From NCBI RefSeq assembly GCF_011290505.1, contig NZ_JAANPV010000002.1, positions 351,049-415,048 on the forward strand: a stretch of DNA of 64,000 nucleotides, read 5' to 3'. Made by a program: the position numbers and the translations under genes. Source of the stretch: Paenalcaligenes suwonensis (GTDB taxonomy: Bacteria; Pseudomonadota; Gammaproteobacteria; Burkholderiales; Burkholderiaceae_B). Of this stretch, positions 53,783-63,323 are shown one piece after another (positions within the stretch are counted from its first letter, which is position 1; each line of letters opens with the position of its first letter). The notes under the pieces were generated by a model. That model worked only from the letters and a program-made list of their open reading frames with translations, did no database searches and had not been told where the DNA came from.

Positions 53783-55393
53783 ATGAAAAAAAGCCCCGCA
53801 TCCTCTAGACGTCAGCTATCGGAAGACATCTCGCGTTATTTAGAAACCGAGATTGCTCAAGGCCGCCTTAAACCTGGCGATCGCATCCCCACAGAATCAC
53901 AGTTGACCACCATGTTCGAGGTCAGCCGTAATGTGGTGCGCGAAGCCGTAGCACGGCTTAAATCTGACGGCTTAGTAGAAAGCCATCAGGGGTTAGGCGC
54001 TTTTGTGTCCGAGCGCGGGCTACACAACAGTTTCAAGATAGATCATGAAGAGCTCAAAACCCTCTCAAAGCTGCGCCAGCTCTATGAGATGCGTTTAGAC
54101 CTAGAGGTGTCTGCCGCCGGCATGGCCGCTAGACGTCGCACCCGCAGCCAGCTAGAAGCCATACAAAATGCCTTCTTAGAACTGCGCGAAGCCCTGCACC
54201 TTAACCAAGAATTGATTGAAAAAAGCTTGGCCTTTAAGCGTGCCATTGCCGAAGCTACTGCGAACGAATACTTCAAGAACTTCATCCTATTCCTGACCGC
54301 CCACATCTTTGAAGTGGCGGCTCTGGAACGGCGCGTAGAACACTCCAGCACACTGAAACGAACACTGCTGCAAGAGTACCAAGCCATCTTTGATGCCATC
54401 TTGTTGGGCGACCCTGACTTAGCGCGCCGTGCAACTTGGCAACAAGTGATTAATTCGGCTGAACGTAACGGTTTACAAGGCCTGCAAGGCTGGGAAATCA
54501 CTCGCATGACTTCTCTGGGTGAAACCTATGCCCCACCCTGCCCTGCGCCACTACCGGTCAACACCGCCCCGACGATTACGCTACCCGAAGGTGCGTGCGA
54601 TTGCCATTTCCACATTATTGGCGACTCGTCTGTGCACCCTTTCACGGCGCACCGTTCTTACACCCCGCCACTGGCCACACTTGAAAGCTACAAAGCCCTA
54701 CAGCAAACACTGGGGCTTAGCCGTGGCGTCATTGTGCAGCCTAGCGTGTACGGCTACGACAATAGCGTGCTGCTAGAAGCTTTAAAAGAAGGTGGCGAGA
54801 ACTACCGTGGCGTGGTGGTGATTAGCCAACAAACCAGCGACGAAGAACTGTGGCGTATGCACGCACTAGGGGTACGAGGCGTACGTATCAACTTGTTGTA
54901 CAAGAGCGGCGTAGAGGTATCAGACGTCACCAGCCTTGCCTACCGCATCGCCCCACTGGGGTGGCACTTGCAGTTGCTGGTAGATATCTCGGAGTTTGCT
55001 GACCTATACGACACCTTGGCCTACTTGCCTGTAGAGGTAGTGATTGACCACATGGGCCACATGCCTGCCAGCATTGGCACTGCACACCACGGTTTCCAAG
55101 CGCTGCTACGCTTGCTGCACGAAAACAAAGTGTGGGTGAAGCTATCTGGCCCGTATCGCTTCACCAACCAAGACACAACGCCCTATCAAGACGTAGCCCC
55201 CTACGCCAGCGCGCTGATAGAAGCCAACGCGTCGCGCATGCTGTGGGCCACCGACTGGCCGCACGTGTGCATACGTGTGCCTATGCCTAACGACACCACA
55301 CTCTTGGAAGACTTCTTCACCTGGGCCAACCACGACGAGAAAATCATCCACCAAATCTTGGTAGACAACCCAGCACGTTTGTACGGTTTCTAA
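53783..55393 (+). CDS. Fusion protein: GntR/FadR-type transcription regulator with LigI-like amidohydrolase
   Basis: One uninterrupted frame encodes 536 residues from the ATG at 53783. Residues about 8-75 are a GntR winged HTH (GRLKPGDRIPTESQLTTMFEVSRNVVREAVARL). Residues about 85-230 are an FCD-type all-helical effector domain. The usual metal-binding histidines there look replaced (AFKRAIAEA, EYQAIFDAI, WQQV). Residues about 262-536 are a LigI-like hydrolase with GACDCHFH (H275, H277), VIDHMGHM and ATDWPH (D491), so catalytic residues are kept. It is a paralogue of the free hydrolase in the divergent TRAP operon. It could sense and turn over the same ligand (inference). Confidence 0.88.
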   Translation: MKKSPASSRRQLSEDISRYLETEIAQGRLKPGDRIPTESQLTTMFEVSRNVVREAVARLKSDGLVESHQGLGAFVSERGLHNSFKIDHEELKTLSKLRQLYEMRLDLEVSAAGMAARRRTRSQLEAIQNAFLELREALHLNQELIEKSLAFKRAIAEATANEYFKNFILFLTAHIFEVAALERRVEHSSTLKRTLLQEYQAIFDAILLGDPDLARRATWQQVINSAERNGLQGLQGWEITRMTSLGETYAPPCPAPLPVNTAPTITLPEGACDCHFHIIGDSSVHPFTAHRSYTPPLATLESYKALQQTLGLSRGVIVQPSVYGYDNSVLLEALKEGGENYRGVVVISQQTSDEELWRMHALGVRGVRINLLYKSGVEVSDVTSLAYRIAPLGWHLQLLVDISEFADLYDTLAYLPVEVVIDHMGHMPASIGTAHHGFQALLRLLHENKVWVKLSGPYRFTNQDTTPYQDVAPYASALIEANASRMLWATDWPHVCIRVPMPNDTTLLEDFFTWANHDEKIIHQILVDNPARLYGF

Positions 55394-55406
55394 ACGCAGC
55401 ACATAT

Positions 55407-55455
55407 AAAAAAGCCCTGCTTGTTGCCACCATGGACACACAAGCAGGGCTTTTTT
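55407..55455. terminator. Bidirectional terminator between fusion gene and ffh
   Basis: GCCCTGCTTGT pairs with ACAAGCAGGGC, loop of about 14 nt, with six A before and six T after, so it serves both convergent genes. Confidence 0.9.
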
Positions 55456-55466
55456 GCGGCTGTAGC

Positions 55467-56927
55467 TTAACGGCGTTTAGAACCGCCTTTTTTGCCACTG
55501 CCACCACCAAAGCCGCCCATCATATTACGCATGCCGTTAGCCATGCCGCCCATACCACTCATGGCGCGCATCATTTTGGCCATACCGCCGCCTTTCATTT
55601 TCTTCATCATGCCGCTCATCTGATCGTATTGATTCAGCAAACGATTGACCTCTTGCACCGGCACACCAGAACCCGCTGCGATACGACGCTTCCTAGAGGC
55701 TTTCAGCAACTCGGGCTTCGCACGCTCTTGAGGAGTCATGGAGTTCAAGATACCTTCGGTACGACGCAGTTGTTTCTCGGCTTCGCCGCCTTGCAACTGC
55801 TCAGCCGCTTGCGCAAACTGCGCAGGCAGTTTTTTCAGCAATGAGCCCATGTCGCCCATTTTTTTCACTTGCTGCAACTGATCGCGGAAATCGTTCAAAT
55901 CAAAGCGGTCGCCCGATTTGATCTTCTGCGCCATTTTCTCGGCTTCAGCGATATCAATATTGCGTTGCGCTTGCTCTACCAGCGAAACGATATCGCCCAT
56001 CCCCAAAATACGTTGCGCCATGCGCTCTGGGTGGAAAGGCTCTAGGCCGTCAACTTTTTCCGATACCCCAACAAACTTCAGAGGTTTGCCTGTGATGTGG
56101 CGCACGGAAAGCGCCGCTCCACCGCGGGAGTCACCATCTAACTTGGTCAGCACCACACCAGTCAGCGGCAGTGCTTCACCAAAGGCTTTAGCGACGTTGA
56201 CCGCATCCTGACCCTGCATCGCATCGACTACAAACAAGGTTTCCACCGGCTTCACCGCTTGGTGCAACTGCTGGATTTCTTGCATCATGGCTTCGTCTAC
56301 ACCCAGGCGACCCGCCGTATCCAGAATCAGCACATCGTAGTGATGACGCTTGGCGTGATCTACCGCGCGATTCGCGATATCCACTGGTTTTTCAGACGGG
56401 TCGGTAGGCAGGAAGTCCACACCCACTTGGGCGGCAACGGTCTTCAACTGCTCGATCGCGGCTGGACGGTACACGTCAGCACTGACCACCAATACTTTCT
56501 TCTTGCCTGTTTTGCGACCGTGCTGGGTATGCCCCCCCTCGTTTAACCATTTCGCTAACTTGGCAGTGGTGGTGGTTTTACCCGCACCCTGCAAACCAGC
56601 CATCAAAATTACAGCTGGTGGTTGTGTGGCTAAGGACAGTTCACTGGCTTCTTCACCTAGGTCGGCACCCATCAGCGAGGTCAGCTGCTTGTGCACCACC
56701 CCCACCAATGCCTGACCAGGGTTCAGGGAGTCGGCAACATCGCTGCCCAGAGACTCTTCTTTGACCTTTGCGATGAACTCCCGCACCACGGGCAACGCAA
56801 CGTCAGCCTCAAGTAACGCCATGCGCACTTCGCGCAGCATATCCTGTGTGTTGGCTTCGGTAAGACGCGCCTGACCACGCATTGTTTTTACAACACGGGC
56901 CATGCGCTGAGTAAGATTTTCGAACAT
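55467..56927 (-). CDS. ffh: Signal recognition particle protein Ffh
   Basis: Ffh binds 4.5S RNA and signal sequences to target membrane proteins. The 486-residue protein has the N domain, the G domain (GLQGAGKTTTTAKL, DTAGR, TKLDGDSRGGAAL) and a Met-rich M domain. The tail is unusually rich in Gly and Met (GGMANGMRNMMGGFGGGSGKKG), longer than in E. coli but seen in related betaproteobacteria. Essential and expected to be intact. Divergent from the CcsA-like gene. Confidence 0.97.
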   Translation of the reverse strand: MFENLTQRMARVVKTMRGQARLTEANTQDMLREVRMALLEADVALPVVREFIAKVKEESLGSDVADSLNPGQALVGVVHKQLTSLMGADLGEEASELSLATQPPAVILMAGLQGAGKTTTTAKLAKWLNEGGHTQHGRKTGKKKVLVVSADVYRPAAIEQLKTVAAQVGVDFLPTDPSEKPVDIANRAVDHAKRHHYDVLILDTAGRLGVDEAMMQEIQQLHQAVKPVETLFVVDAMQGQDAVNVAKAFGEALPLTGVVLTKLDGDSRGGAALSVRHITGKPLKFVGVSEKVDGLEPFHPERMAQRILGMGDIVSLVEQAQRNIDIAEAEKMAQKIKSGDRFDLNDFRDQLQQVKKMGDMGSLLKKLPAQFAQAAEQLQGGEAEKQLRRTEGILNSMTPQERAKPELLKASRKRRIAAGSGVPVQEVNRLLNQYDQMSGMMKKMKGGGMAKMMRAMSGMGGMANGMRNMMGGFGGGSGKKGGSKRR

Positions 56928-57021
56928 ATGGCTGGTTTCGCTTAAACTAGTGATTCGTCGGGGTTACTACCCGGTTCAGGGCCAAGCGCCCTGTAAAGCT
57001 TTAATCGTCTGTCGGATATTT

Positions 57022-57873
57022 ATGTCTGCAAGCATTGTATTTCACTTGCTGGCCCCTCTGGCTTATATTGTATTAGCGATTGTCTTATGGCGTCCTATTA
57101 CTCGAGGCAGCCAGCAACCTGTACTCAGCGGGACATGTCGCATCGCCCTGCTTGCTGCCATCGTACTACATGGCGCCGGGCTCTTGCTCACCATTATATT
57201 GCCACAAGGCCTGCACTTAGGGTGGGCATTGGCACTTTCAGCCGCCATATGGCTGGGAATGGTGGTGTTCTGGTTTGAAAGTTTATTTTTGCGCTTAGAC
57301 AGCCTACTGCTGATTCTATTGCCTGTTGCAACTATCGCGAGCTTACTAGCCGCCTTGGTGCCTGGCGGCTCTATTATCCCCCACGGGGATAGCGAATGGC
57401 TGCGCATACACTTATTAATTGCGATTGCTGCCTACGGCTTAATGACTGTAGCTGCCTTGCATGCCATCTTAATGACGGCACTAGACAGGCAACTGCACCG
57501 CCCTGCTGCGCACTCTGAAACCCCTACCCTACTGTACCGTGCACTGGACACCATGCCACCACTGCTGGTACAGGAAGAGCTGCTGTTTCGCTTAATACGC
57601 ATAGGCTTCGTGATGCTGACGCTGACTATCGTTTCCGGTAGCGCCGTCAACCTGCATCTAGTAGGCCAGCTCTTACCCATGGACCACAAAACCATCTTCA
57701 CGCTGCTCTCGTGGCTCACATTTGGTGGTTTGCTATTAGGACGCCGCATTTGGGGCTGGCGCGGCCGCACAGCCTTACGCTGGATGCTAGCGGGGTCAGC
57801 TTTCTTAATTTTGGCGTACTCCGGTACCCGTTTTGTTTTAGACGTTATTTTGCAGCGAGGCGCACTTGGTTAA
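57022..57873 (+). CDS. CcsA/YpjD-like cytochrome c assembly family membrane protein
   Basis: The protein is about 283 residues from the ATG at 57022, with eight hydrophobic segments. The cytochrome C assembly (CcsA/YpjD) pattern includes SEWLRIHLLIAIAAYGLMTVAALHA and the conserved His-containing MDHKTIFTLLSWLTFGGLLLGRRIWGWRGRTALRWMLAG. The WD-type haem loop of true CcsA is not obvious, so it is nearer YpjD, whose role is uncertain. In this family it is often encoded beside ffh, as here. Its stop overlaps the next gene's probable TTG start. Confidence 0.88.
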   Translation: MSASIVFHLLAPLAYIVLAIVLWRPITRGSQQPVLSGTCRIALLAAIVLHGAGLLLTIILPQGLHLGWALALSAAIWLGMVVFWFESLFLRLDSLLLILLPVATIASLLAALVPGGSIIPHGDSEWLRIHLLIAIAAYGLMTVAALHAILMTALDRQLHRPAAHSETPTLLYRALDTMPPLLVQEELLFRLIRIGFVMLTLTIVSGSAVNLHLVGQLLPMDHKTIFTLLSWLTFGGLLLGRRIWGWRGRTALRWMLAGSAFLILAYSGTRFVLDVILQRGALG

Positions 57874-58123
57874 GGTTTTACTCTGGGTCGTTGTTATTCT
57901 GGCCGTTATTCTGGTGATGCGCGTCATCGCTGCACAAAAACTCAGACAGAACCAACAGAACCGCACGTCTCAACACAATCGTTCGCAGCCATCAAAAGGC
58001 AAAGCAGAGCCTATGGTACGTTGCGAGCACTGCGGTGTGCACTTGCCTCGCTCACAAGCCTTGATGAGCGACGGCCATACTTGGTGCAGCTTGGACCACG
58101 CTAAACATGGCCCCCGCAAGTAA
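57866..58123 (+). CDS. PP0621-like small membrane-anchored zinc-ribbon protein
   Basis: An 85-residue protein with one N-terminal transmembrane segment (LLWVVVILAVILVMRVI), a polar linker rich in Gln/Asn/Ser, and a CxxC...C cluster (RCEHCGVHLPRSQALMSDGHTWCSLDHAKH) likely to bind zinc. It probably starts at TTG 57866, supported by GCGAGG upstream, overlapping the previous stop by 8 bp. It sits between the YpjD-like and ampD genes. Function unknown. Confidence 0.75.
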   Translation: MVKVLLWVVVILAVILVMRVIAAQKLRQNQQNRTSQHNRSQPSKGKAEPMVRCEHCGVHLPRSQALMSDGHTWCSLDHAKHGPRK

Positions 58124-58715
58124 TAACGCACTGCACCTGCAAGCCGACGGCTGGTTAGCCCCAGCCGAGGGGGTTACACGCGCACCATCACCCAACTTCG
58201 ATACGCGCCCAGAAGGTGGGCCTATAGATTTATTGGTGATTCACAATATCAGCTTGCCGCCCAATGTCTTTGAAGGCAACGCAATTATTGATTTCTTCCA
58301 AAACAAGCTAGATATCAGTAGCCACCCGTGGTTCGAGAACATACGCGGCGTAACCGTATCGGCACACTTTTTAGTACGCCGTGATGGCGAGATTGTGCAG
58401 TTTGTCTCTACCCTAGATAGAGCGTGGCACGCGGGGGTTTCTAACCACCACGGCCGCGAAGTCTGCAATGACTTCTCTATTGGTATAGAAATGGAAGGTA
58501 GCGACTCCTGCCCTTTTGAAGCCGCCCAATACCAGCGCTTAAACCAGCTTTCACAAGCCTTGGCTGAACGCCACGACCTGCACGCCATACGCGGGCACGA
58601 GCACATTGCACCGGGCCGCAAAACCGACCCCGGCCCATTTTTTGATTGGGAGTCCTATGCCAGCAACAGCCCATGGCCACGCCGGCATTTTCCAGACTTA
58701 CTCGAACTAGACTAA
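58107..58715 (+). CDS. ampD: 1,6-anhydro-N-acetylmuramyl-L-alanine amidase AmpD
   Basis: AmpD cleaves the peptide from anhydro-muropeptides during cytoplasmic murein recycling and so keeps AmpC-type induction low. The 202-residue zinc amidase has LLVIHNISLPP (first His), SAHFLVRRDGEIVQFV, AWHAGVS, NDFSIGIEMEG and GHEHIAPGRKTDPGPFFDW with the third ligand. Its start overlaps the previous gene by 17 bp, so translation is coupled. No ampC or ampR is in the window. Confidence 0.95.
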   Translation: MAPASNNALHLQADGWLAPAEGVTRAPSPNFDTRPEGGPIDLLVIHNISLPPNVFEGNAIIDFFQNKLDISSHPWFENIRGVTVSAHFLVRRDGEIVQFVSTLDRAWHAGVSNHHGREVCNDFSIGIEMEGSDSCPFEAAQYQRLNQLSQALAERHDLHAIRGHEHIAPGRKTDPGPFFDWESYASNSPWPRRHFPDLLELD

Positions 58716-58720
58716 CCTGC

Positions 58721-59404
58721 TTACACGCCTATATTGCTAGGTACGGAGCTGTGGTTATCGCTTACCCACATCACGACGGCATCTTGTTCTGAGGTAGAAA
58801 TCAGCGCATGCCCCATTTGCCCGTCGAAGTAAATGCAATGACCTGCATGCAGTTCCACAGGACCGTAGAACTCTGACATAAACATCACACTGCCTTCCAG
58901 CACGGTCAAAAACACTTCGCCTAAATGACGAATCAGCTTGCCGTTGAAATCGCGCAAATTACGTGCCCGTACCACCGTACGAAATGGCAGCATTTTCTTG
59001 TGCGACAAATCAGAAGCCAACAACTCATGCACATAGGCTTTGCCTTCCAGCAATGGCCCTTGCTCGCCCTGCATTAGGCTACGACGCGCTGCCGCACCTT
59101 GATTACTACCACCTGCCCCAACCAAGTCCACCAAATCCAGCCGTAAACCGGCTGCAATTTTCTGAATGAGATCAAAAGTGGGCGACATACCACCGTTTTC
59201 AATTTTGGATAGCGTAGATTTTGCTACCCCAGTTTCTGCACTGGCTTGCTCCAGCGTCCAACCCTGCTCACGGCGCAAATGTCGCAAACGTTCGCCAAAA
59301 GCATTACGACTGATTGGCGCTGCTGGCTCAATCAGCGGGTTATGTTTTGCTGCCCTAGACACCACTGTGTCGCTTGTAGATTCCACCATCGTAGATTTTT
59401 TCAA
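58721..59404 (-). CDS. XRE-cupin transcriptional regulator
   Basis: The 227-residue protein has an N-terminal XRE HTH (about 33-90: FGERLRHLRREQGWTLEQASAETGVAKSTLSKIENGGMSPTFDL) and a C-terminal cupin (about 130-215: HLGEVFLTVLEGSVMFMSEFYGPVELHAGHCIYFDGQMGHAL) for ligand sensing. This class often represses adjacent amino-acid or polyamine genes. It is divergent from the Asp/Glu racemase-family gene. Confidence 0.9.
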   Translation of the reverse strand: MKKSTMVESTSDTVVSRAAKHNPLIEPAAPISRNAFGERLRHLRREQGWTLEQASAETGVAKSTLSKIENGGMSPTFDLIQKIAAGLRLDLVDLVGAGGSNQGAAARRSLMQGEQGPLLEGKAYVHELLASDLSHKKMLPFRTVVRARNLRDFNGKLIRHLGEVFLTVLEGSVMFMSEFYGPVELHAGHCIYFDGQMGHALISTSEQDAVVMWVSDNHSSVPSNIGV

Positions 59405-59532
59405 TTTTTAAGAGATAATAAGCACTATAACGTAGCTGCTATGGAATGCGCTACTTAGCATTTAGGCATAAAGCAGGTTACGCACATAAAGTTTCCCATT
59501 GGAAACATAACAATTACGGAGACAACGGCTTC

Positions 59533-60261
59533 ATGTATCACGTCAAAAAAGCCAGCCAATCTTGGTATGGCCAAAGCATAGGGATTTTGATTTTAGATGC
59601 AGCCTACCCCTGCATTCCAGGCAACGTAGGCAACGCCACCACCTTCGACTACCCCGTGTGCTACCAAGAGGTACGCGGCGCGTCTATAGACAGGCTACTC
59701 AACCAACGCGACCCTGAACTGATCAAGCCCTTTATAGAAGCCGCTCAAGAACTAGAACGCCGTGGCATAAAAGCCATTACTGGTGCGTGCGGCTTTATGG
59801 CACTGTTTCAAAAAGAAGTGGCCGCTTCGGTGAACATTCCCGTGTTTTTATCTAGCCTGATGCAAATCCCCTTTATTCATGCCCTAACACGCAAGCCGGT
59901 GGGCATTATTACGGCCAATGCCTGCCAGCTTGGCCCCATGCACTTTTCTGCATTAGGTATTGCTGACAGTATTCCCGTGGTGATCGCGGGCATGGAACAG
60001 CAACCCGAATTCAGCAGCGCTATCTTGGAGGAAAAAGGTAGCCTATGCTCGACTACCATTGAGTCTGAAGTCACTAGCGTTGCCCGCCACATGCTGACGC
60101 AACACCCAGACTTAGGGGCCATTTTACTGGAATGCAGCGATTTACCGCCCTACGCACATGCCGTACAACGTGACACCCAACTGCCCGTATTCGACTTCAT
60201 CACCATGATTGATTACGTATACCACTCCTTGGTGCGTAAACCCTATCACGGGCACATGTAA
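59533..60261 (+). CDS. Aspartate/glutamate racemase family protein
   Basis: The protein is about 242 residues from the ATG at 59533, chosen for the GGAG ribosome site; an upstream ATG at 59446 adds unrelated residues. The family racemises amino acids or hydantoins through two cysteines. One Cys is in ITGACGFMALFQKEVA and the second in ILLECSDLPPYA, both in plausible active-site positions. The N-terminus GILILDAAYPCIPGNVGNATTFDYPV is characteristic of an uncharacterised subgroup. Controlled presumably by the divergent XRE-cupin regulator. Confidence 0.85.
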   Translation: MYHVKKASQSWYGQSIGILILDAAYPCIPGNVGNATTFDYPVCYQEVRGASIDRLLNQRDPELIKPFIEAAQELERRGIKAITGACGFMALFQKEVAASVNIPVFLSSLMQIPFIHALTRKPVGIITANACQLGPMHFSALGIADSIPVVIAGMEQQPEFSSAILEEKGSLCSTTIESEVTSVARHMLTQHPDLGAILLECSDLPPYAHAVQRDTQLPVFDFITMIDYVYHSLVRKPYHGHM

Positions 60262-60282
60262 GGCCTAAGCGCGTTCCACACA

Positions 60283-60321
60283 AAAACGCCCCAAAGACCG
60301 CAATAGTCTTTGGGGCGTTTT
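60283..60321. terminator. Bidirectional terminator between racemase and htpG
   Basis: AAAACGCCCCAAAGAC/GTCTTTGGGGCGTTTT, 16-bp perfect stem and 7-nt loop, flanked by A and T runs. Confidence 0.92.
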
Positions 60322-60359
60322 GCAGCACCTACTGACGTAGGTGCTATGACTGGTAAACC

Positions 60360-62267
60360 TTAGCCCAACAGCAGCTTGTTTACACGTCTCACGAAAGCCG
60401 CAGGGTCTTCTACGTGCGCACCTTCAGCCAACAAGGCTTGATCCAACAGCACCAACGCCAAATCTTCGAATTGGCTATCGTCAGCACTTTGCAGACGTGC
60501 TGCAAACGCGTGCTCGGGGTTCAGTTCTAAGATAGGTTTAACCGTAGGTACTTCTTGGCCTGCCGCCTGCAACATGCGAATCAGGTGTGGGCTTAGTTCG
60601 TTCTCATCCACTACCACACACGCTGGGGAATCCACCAAACGCGATGTCACACGTACTTCTTTGACCTTTTCGCCCAGCGCTGTTTGCAGACGCTCTACCA
60701 AAGGTTTGAAGTTTTCAGCGACTTCTTCCTGGTGTTTTTTCTCGGCTTCGTCTTCCAAGCTCGCCAAGTCCAAGCCACCTTTAGCTACAGACACCAGTGC
60801 TTTACCGTCAAACTCATGCAGGTACGACAACATCCACTCGTCCACGCGGTCAGACATCAACAATACTTCAATGCCTTTTTTGCGGAACACTTCCAGATGC
60901 GGGCTGTTCGCGGCTGCGGTGTAAGAATCAGCCGTGACGTAGTAAATCTTGTCTTGGCCTTCTTTCATGCGCGAAATGTAATCGGCAAACGAGACATCTT
61001 GTGCCGCACTGTTATTGTGCGTAGAGGCAAAGCGCAGCAACGCCGCGATTTTCTCTTTGTTGCCCTGATCTTCGCCTGTACCTTCTTTCAGCACTTGGCC
61101 AAAGTTAGCCCAGAACTCAGCGTATTCTTCCTTACGGTTTTCAGCCAAGTCTTCCAGCAATACCAACAAGCGGCGTGTATTACCTTCGCGAATCGCACGT
61201 ACATCACGGCTTTCTTGCAGAATTTCACGCGACACGTTCAATGGCAAATCAGCAGAATCCACCACACCACGCACAAAACGCAGGTAGTTAGGCAGCAACT
61301 GATCCGCATCGTCCATGATGAACACGCGTTTTACGTACAGCTTCACGCCGTGCTTGGCATCGCGATCCCATAAATCAAAGGCCGCATGCTTAGGCACATA
61401 CAGCAATTGCGTGTATTCGCTACGACCCTCTACGCGGTTATGTGTCCACGCCAATGGGTTTTCGTAATCGTGGGCAATGTGTTTGTAGAACTCTTGGTAC
61501 TGCTCATCAGAGATTTCTGAGCGCGAGCGCGTCCACAACGCATTAGCTTGGTTAACAGTTTCCCAATCGCTAAGCGTAATTTGTTTGGACTCTTTCTCGT
61601 CCCACTCTTCTTTGAGCATTTGCACGGGCAAAGAAATGTGGTCAGAGTAACGGCGCAATACGGCGCGCAAGCGCCAGCCGTCTAGGAACTCGTCGGCGTC
61701 ATCACGCAGGTACAGAGTAACGGAGGTACCGTGATCGGCTTTCTCGGCAGGGCTCACGGTGAACTCACCTAACCCCTCGGACTCCCACAACACACCGTCG
61801 GTTTCCACATCGCCAGCGCGACGTGACAATACCGATACTTTGTTTGCCACGATAAAGGAGGAGTAAAAACCCACACCAAATTGACCAATTAACTGGGCAT
61901 CTTTTTGTTTGTCGCCCGTTAATTGCGTAAAGAATTCTTTGGTCCCCGAACGCGCGATAGTACCTAAGTTGGCAATCGCTTCGTCGCGGTTCATACCAAT
62001 ACCATTATCGCTAATGGTCAGTGTCTTACCTTCTTTGTCGTAGGTGACACGTATACGTAGTTCGCTATCGCCTTCCAACAACTCGGGTCGGTCTATGGCT
62101 TCAAAGCGCAACTTATCGCAAGCATCAGACGCGTTGGATACCAACTCGCGCAGAAAAATCTCTTTGTTGCTATACAGCGAGTGAATCATCAACTGCAGCA
62201 ACTGCTTGACCTCAGTCTGAAAACCTAGGGTCTCGGCTGCCTGAACATTATTCTCGGTTTGGCTCAT
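60360..62267 (-). CDS. htpG: Chaperone HtpG (Hsp90)
   Basis: This ATP-dependent dimeric chaperone of 635 residues has the GHKL N-terminal domain ([41 protein letters not shown]). The middle domain contains [21 protein letters not shown], and a C-terminal dimerisation domain follows. Length matches E. coli HtpG. Codon usage is well biased, as expected for an abundant protein. No obvious heat-shock promoter was identified upstream. Confidence 0.97.
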   Translation of the reverse strand: MSQTENNVQAAETLGFQTEVKQLLQLMIHSLYSNKEIFLRELVSNASDACDKLRFEAIDRPELLEGDSELRIRVTYDKEGKTLTISDNGIGMNRDEAIANLGTIARSGTKEFFTQLTGDKQKDAQLIGQFGVGFYSSFIVANKVSVLSRRAGDVETDGVLWESEGLGEFTVSPAEKADHGTSVTLYLRDDADEFLDGWRLRAVLRRYSDHISLPVQMLKEEWDEKESKQITLSDWETVNQANALWTRSRSEISDEQYQEFYKHIAHDYENPLAWTHNRVEGRSEYTQLLYVPKHAAFDLWDRDAKHGVKLYVKRVFIMDDADQLLPNYLRFVRGVVDSADLPLNVSREILQESRDVRAIREGNTRRLLVLLEDLAENRKEEYAEFWANFGQVLKEGTGEDQGNKEKIAALLRFASTHNNSAAQDVSFADYISRMKEGQDKIYYVTADSYTAAANSPHLEVFRKKGIEVLLMSDRVDEWMLSYLHEFDGKALVSVAKGGLDLASLEDEAEKKHQEEVAENFKPLVERLQTALGEKVKEVRVTSRLVDSPACVVVDENELSPHLIRMLQAAGQEVPTVKPILELNPEHAFAARLQSADDSQFEDLALVLLDQALLAEGAHVEDPAAFVRRVNKLLLG

Positions 62268-62373
62268 GGTTACGTATTTACTCAGTTGTCATCAACAAGC
62301 TATAGCGGCATCTGCCGCCAGCGCATTAATCTAGTAACTGGGGACACATAACCAAATATCAAGAGCCATGCTA

Positions 62374-62841
62374 TTAGCTGGCTTCCAGATAGCGCTGGTA
62401 GGCCAACTTCGCTACCGCCACCACATCAAAACTGCGAGCAATATCGCTGTGTGCTAACTGCTCTACATCGAACCACTTTGCCTCTAGGGCATCGTCCCCG
62501 GCATAGGCATCGCCAGCTATCCAACTACACGCTACGGCAATCAATAAATAGTGCTGGCGCAACGCTCCATCAGCGTCTATATCGTGCACATCTACCGCCG
62601 TCACCACCTGCAAAGCTTTCGCTTGTACGGACGTTTCCTCAGAAATTTCGCGCTCCGTCGCCACTAACACCGCCTCCCCAAAATCTATCTTGCCACCCGG
62701 AAAGCTCCACCGCCCTACGTCGGGTGCATTGCGTCGTCGAATCATCAACACCTGACCGTCTTTACACACCACACCCAACGTGGCGGCGATGGGTCTGCGC
62801 ACAGGCGCTACATGGGTTTCTAGGCTGCTGTTCATGCTCAT
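62374..62841 (-). CDS. Nudix hydrolase
   Basis: The 155-residue protein contains the Nudix box, GGKIDFGEAVLVATEREISEETSV at about 50-73; the Gly of the EExG end is replaced. The start RPIAATLGVVCKDGQVLMIRRRN and the overall length fit the ADP-ribose pyrophosphatase or mutT-like group. Substrate not readable. Alone between htpG and tRNA-Leu. Confidence 0.9.
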   Translation of the reverse strand: MSMNSSLETHVAPVRRPIAATLGVVCKDGQVLMIRRRNAPDVGRWSFPGGKIDFGEAVLVATEREISEETSVQAKALQVVTAVDVHDIDADGALRQHYLLIAVACSWIAGDAYAGDDALEAKWFDVEQLAHSDIARSFDVVAVAKLAYQRYLEAS

Positions 62842-63059
62842 GTATCTCTAGTCCTTACTCTTACCGCCTGACGTAGTCGCCAAACCCTAGAACAATATCA
62901 CTGCTACACGCTTTCTAGCGGCTATACCCTTAACGATAATTGGCTCTAGTGGGTCGTGACTTTTATCGTTATGACTTGACCATACGCCCTTGTAACTACC
63001 CCTCAAAAAGCCCAAACGTTATTTTTTTGAAGAAAAATGAACTATTTTGCATTTGGCTC

Positions 63060-63087
63060 TTGATCATCTTGGAATTTGCGCTATAAT
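63060..63087 (+). promoter_or_regulatory. Promoter of tRNA-Leu
   Basis: TTGATC (63060-63065), 16 bp, TATAAT (63082-63087); the predicted start is about 45 bp before the tRNA. Confidence 0.7.
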
Positions 63088-63138
63088 TCTTTTCTTTCCT
63101 AGCACATGTTTCAAACGAAACATCCACGCCTAGAAGTT

Positions 63139-63223
63139 GCCCGGGTGGTGGAATTGGTAGACGCGTCGGACTCAAAATCCGATACCGAAAGGTGTGCCGG
63201 TTCGATTCCGGCCCCGGGCACCA
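63139..63223 (+). tRNA. tRNA-Leu (anticodon CAA)
   Basis: A class II tRNA with acceptor GCCCGGG/CCCGGGC, D-arm GTGGAATTGGTAGACGC, anticodon stem-loop TCGGACTCAAAATCCGA giving CAA, a variable arm (ACCGAAAGGTG), T-arm GCCGGTTCGATTCCGGC and encoded ACCA end. Reads UUG. It borders an accessory segment on its 3' side. Confidence 0.95.
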
Positions 63224-63231
63224 AGAACACT

Positions 63232-63264
63232 AAAAAAGACCGCTTTTTTAAGCGGTCTTTTTTT
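63232..63264 (+). terminator. Terminator after tRNA-Leu
   Basis: AAAAAAGACCGCTT paired with AAGCGGTCTTTTTTT; 8 bases after the tRNA CCA end. Confidence 0.9.
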
Positions 63265-63323
63265 CGTCTTTTTTATGACTCTATACACCCAAAAGCAATC
63301 AATTACATTGTAAGCATCATTAC

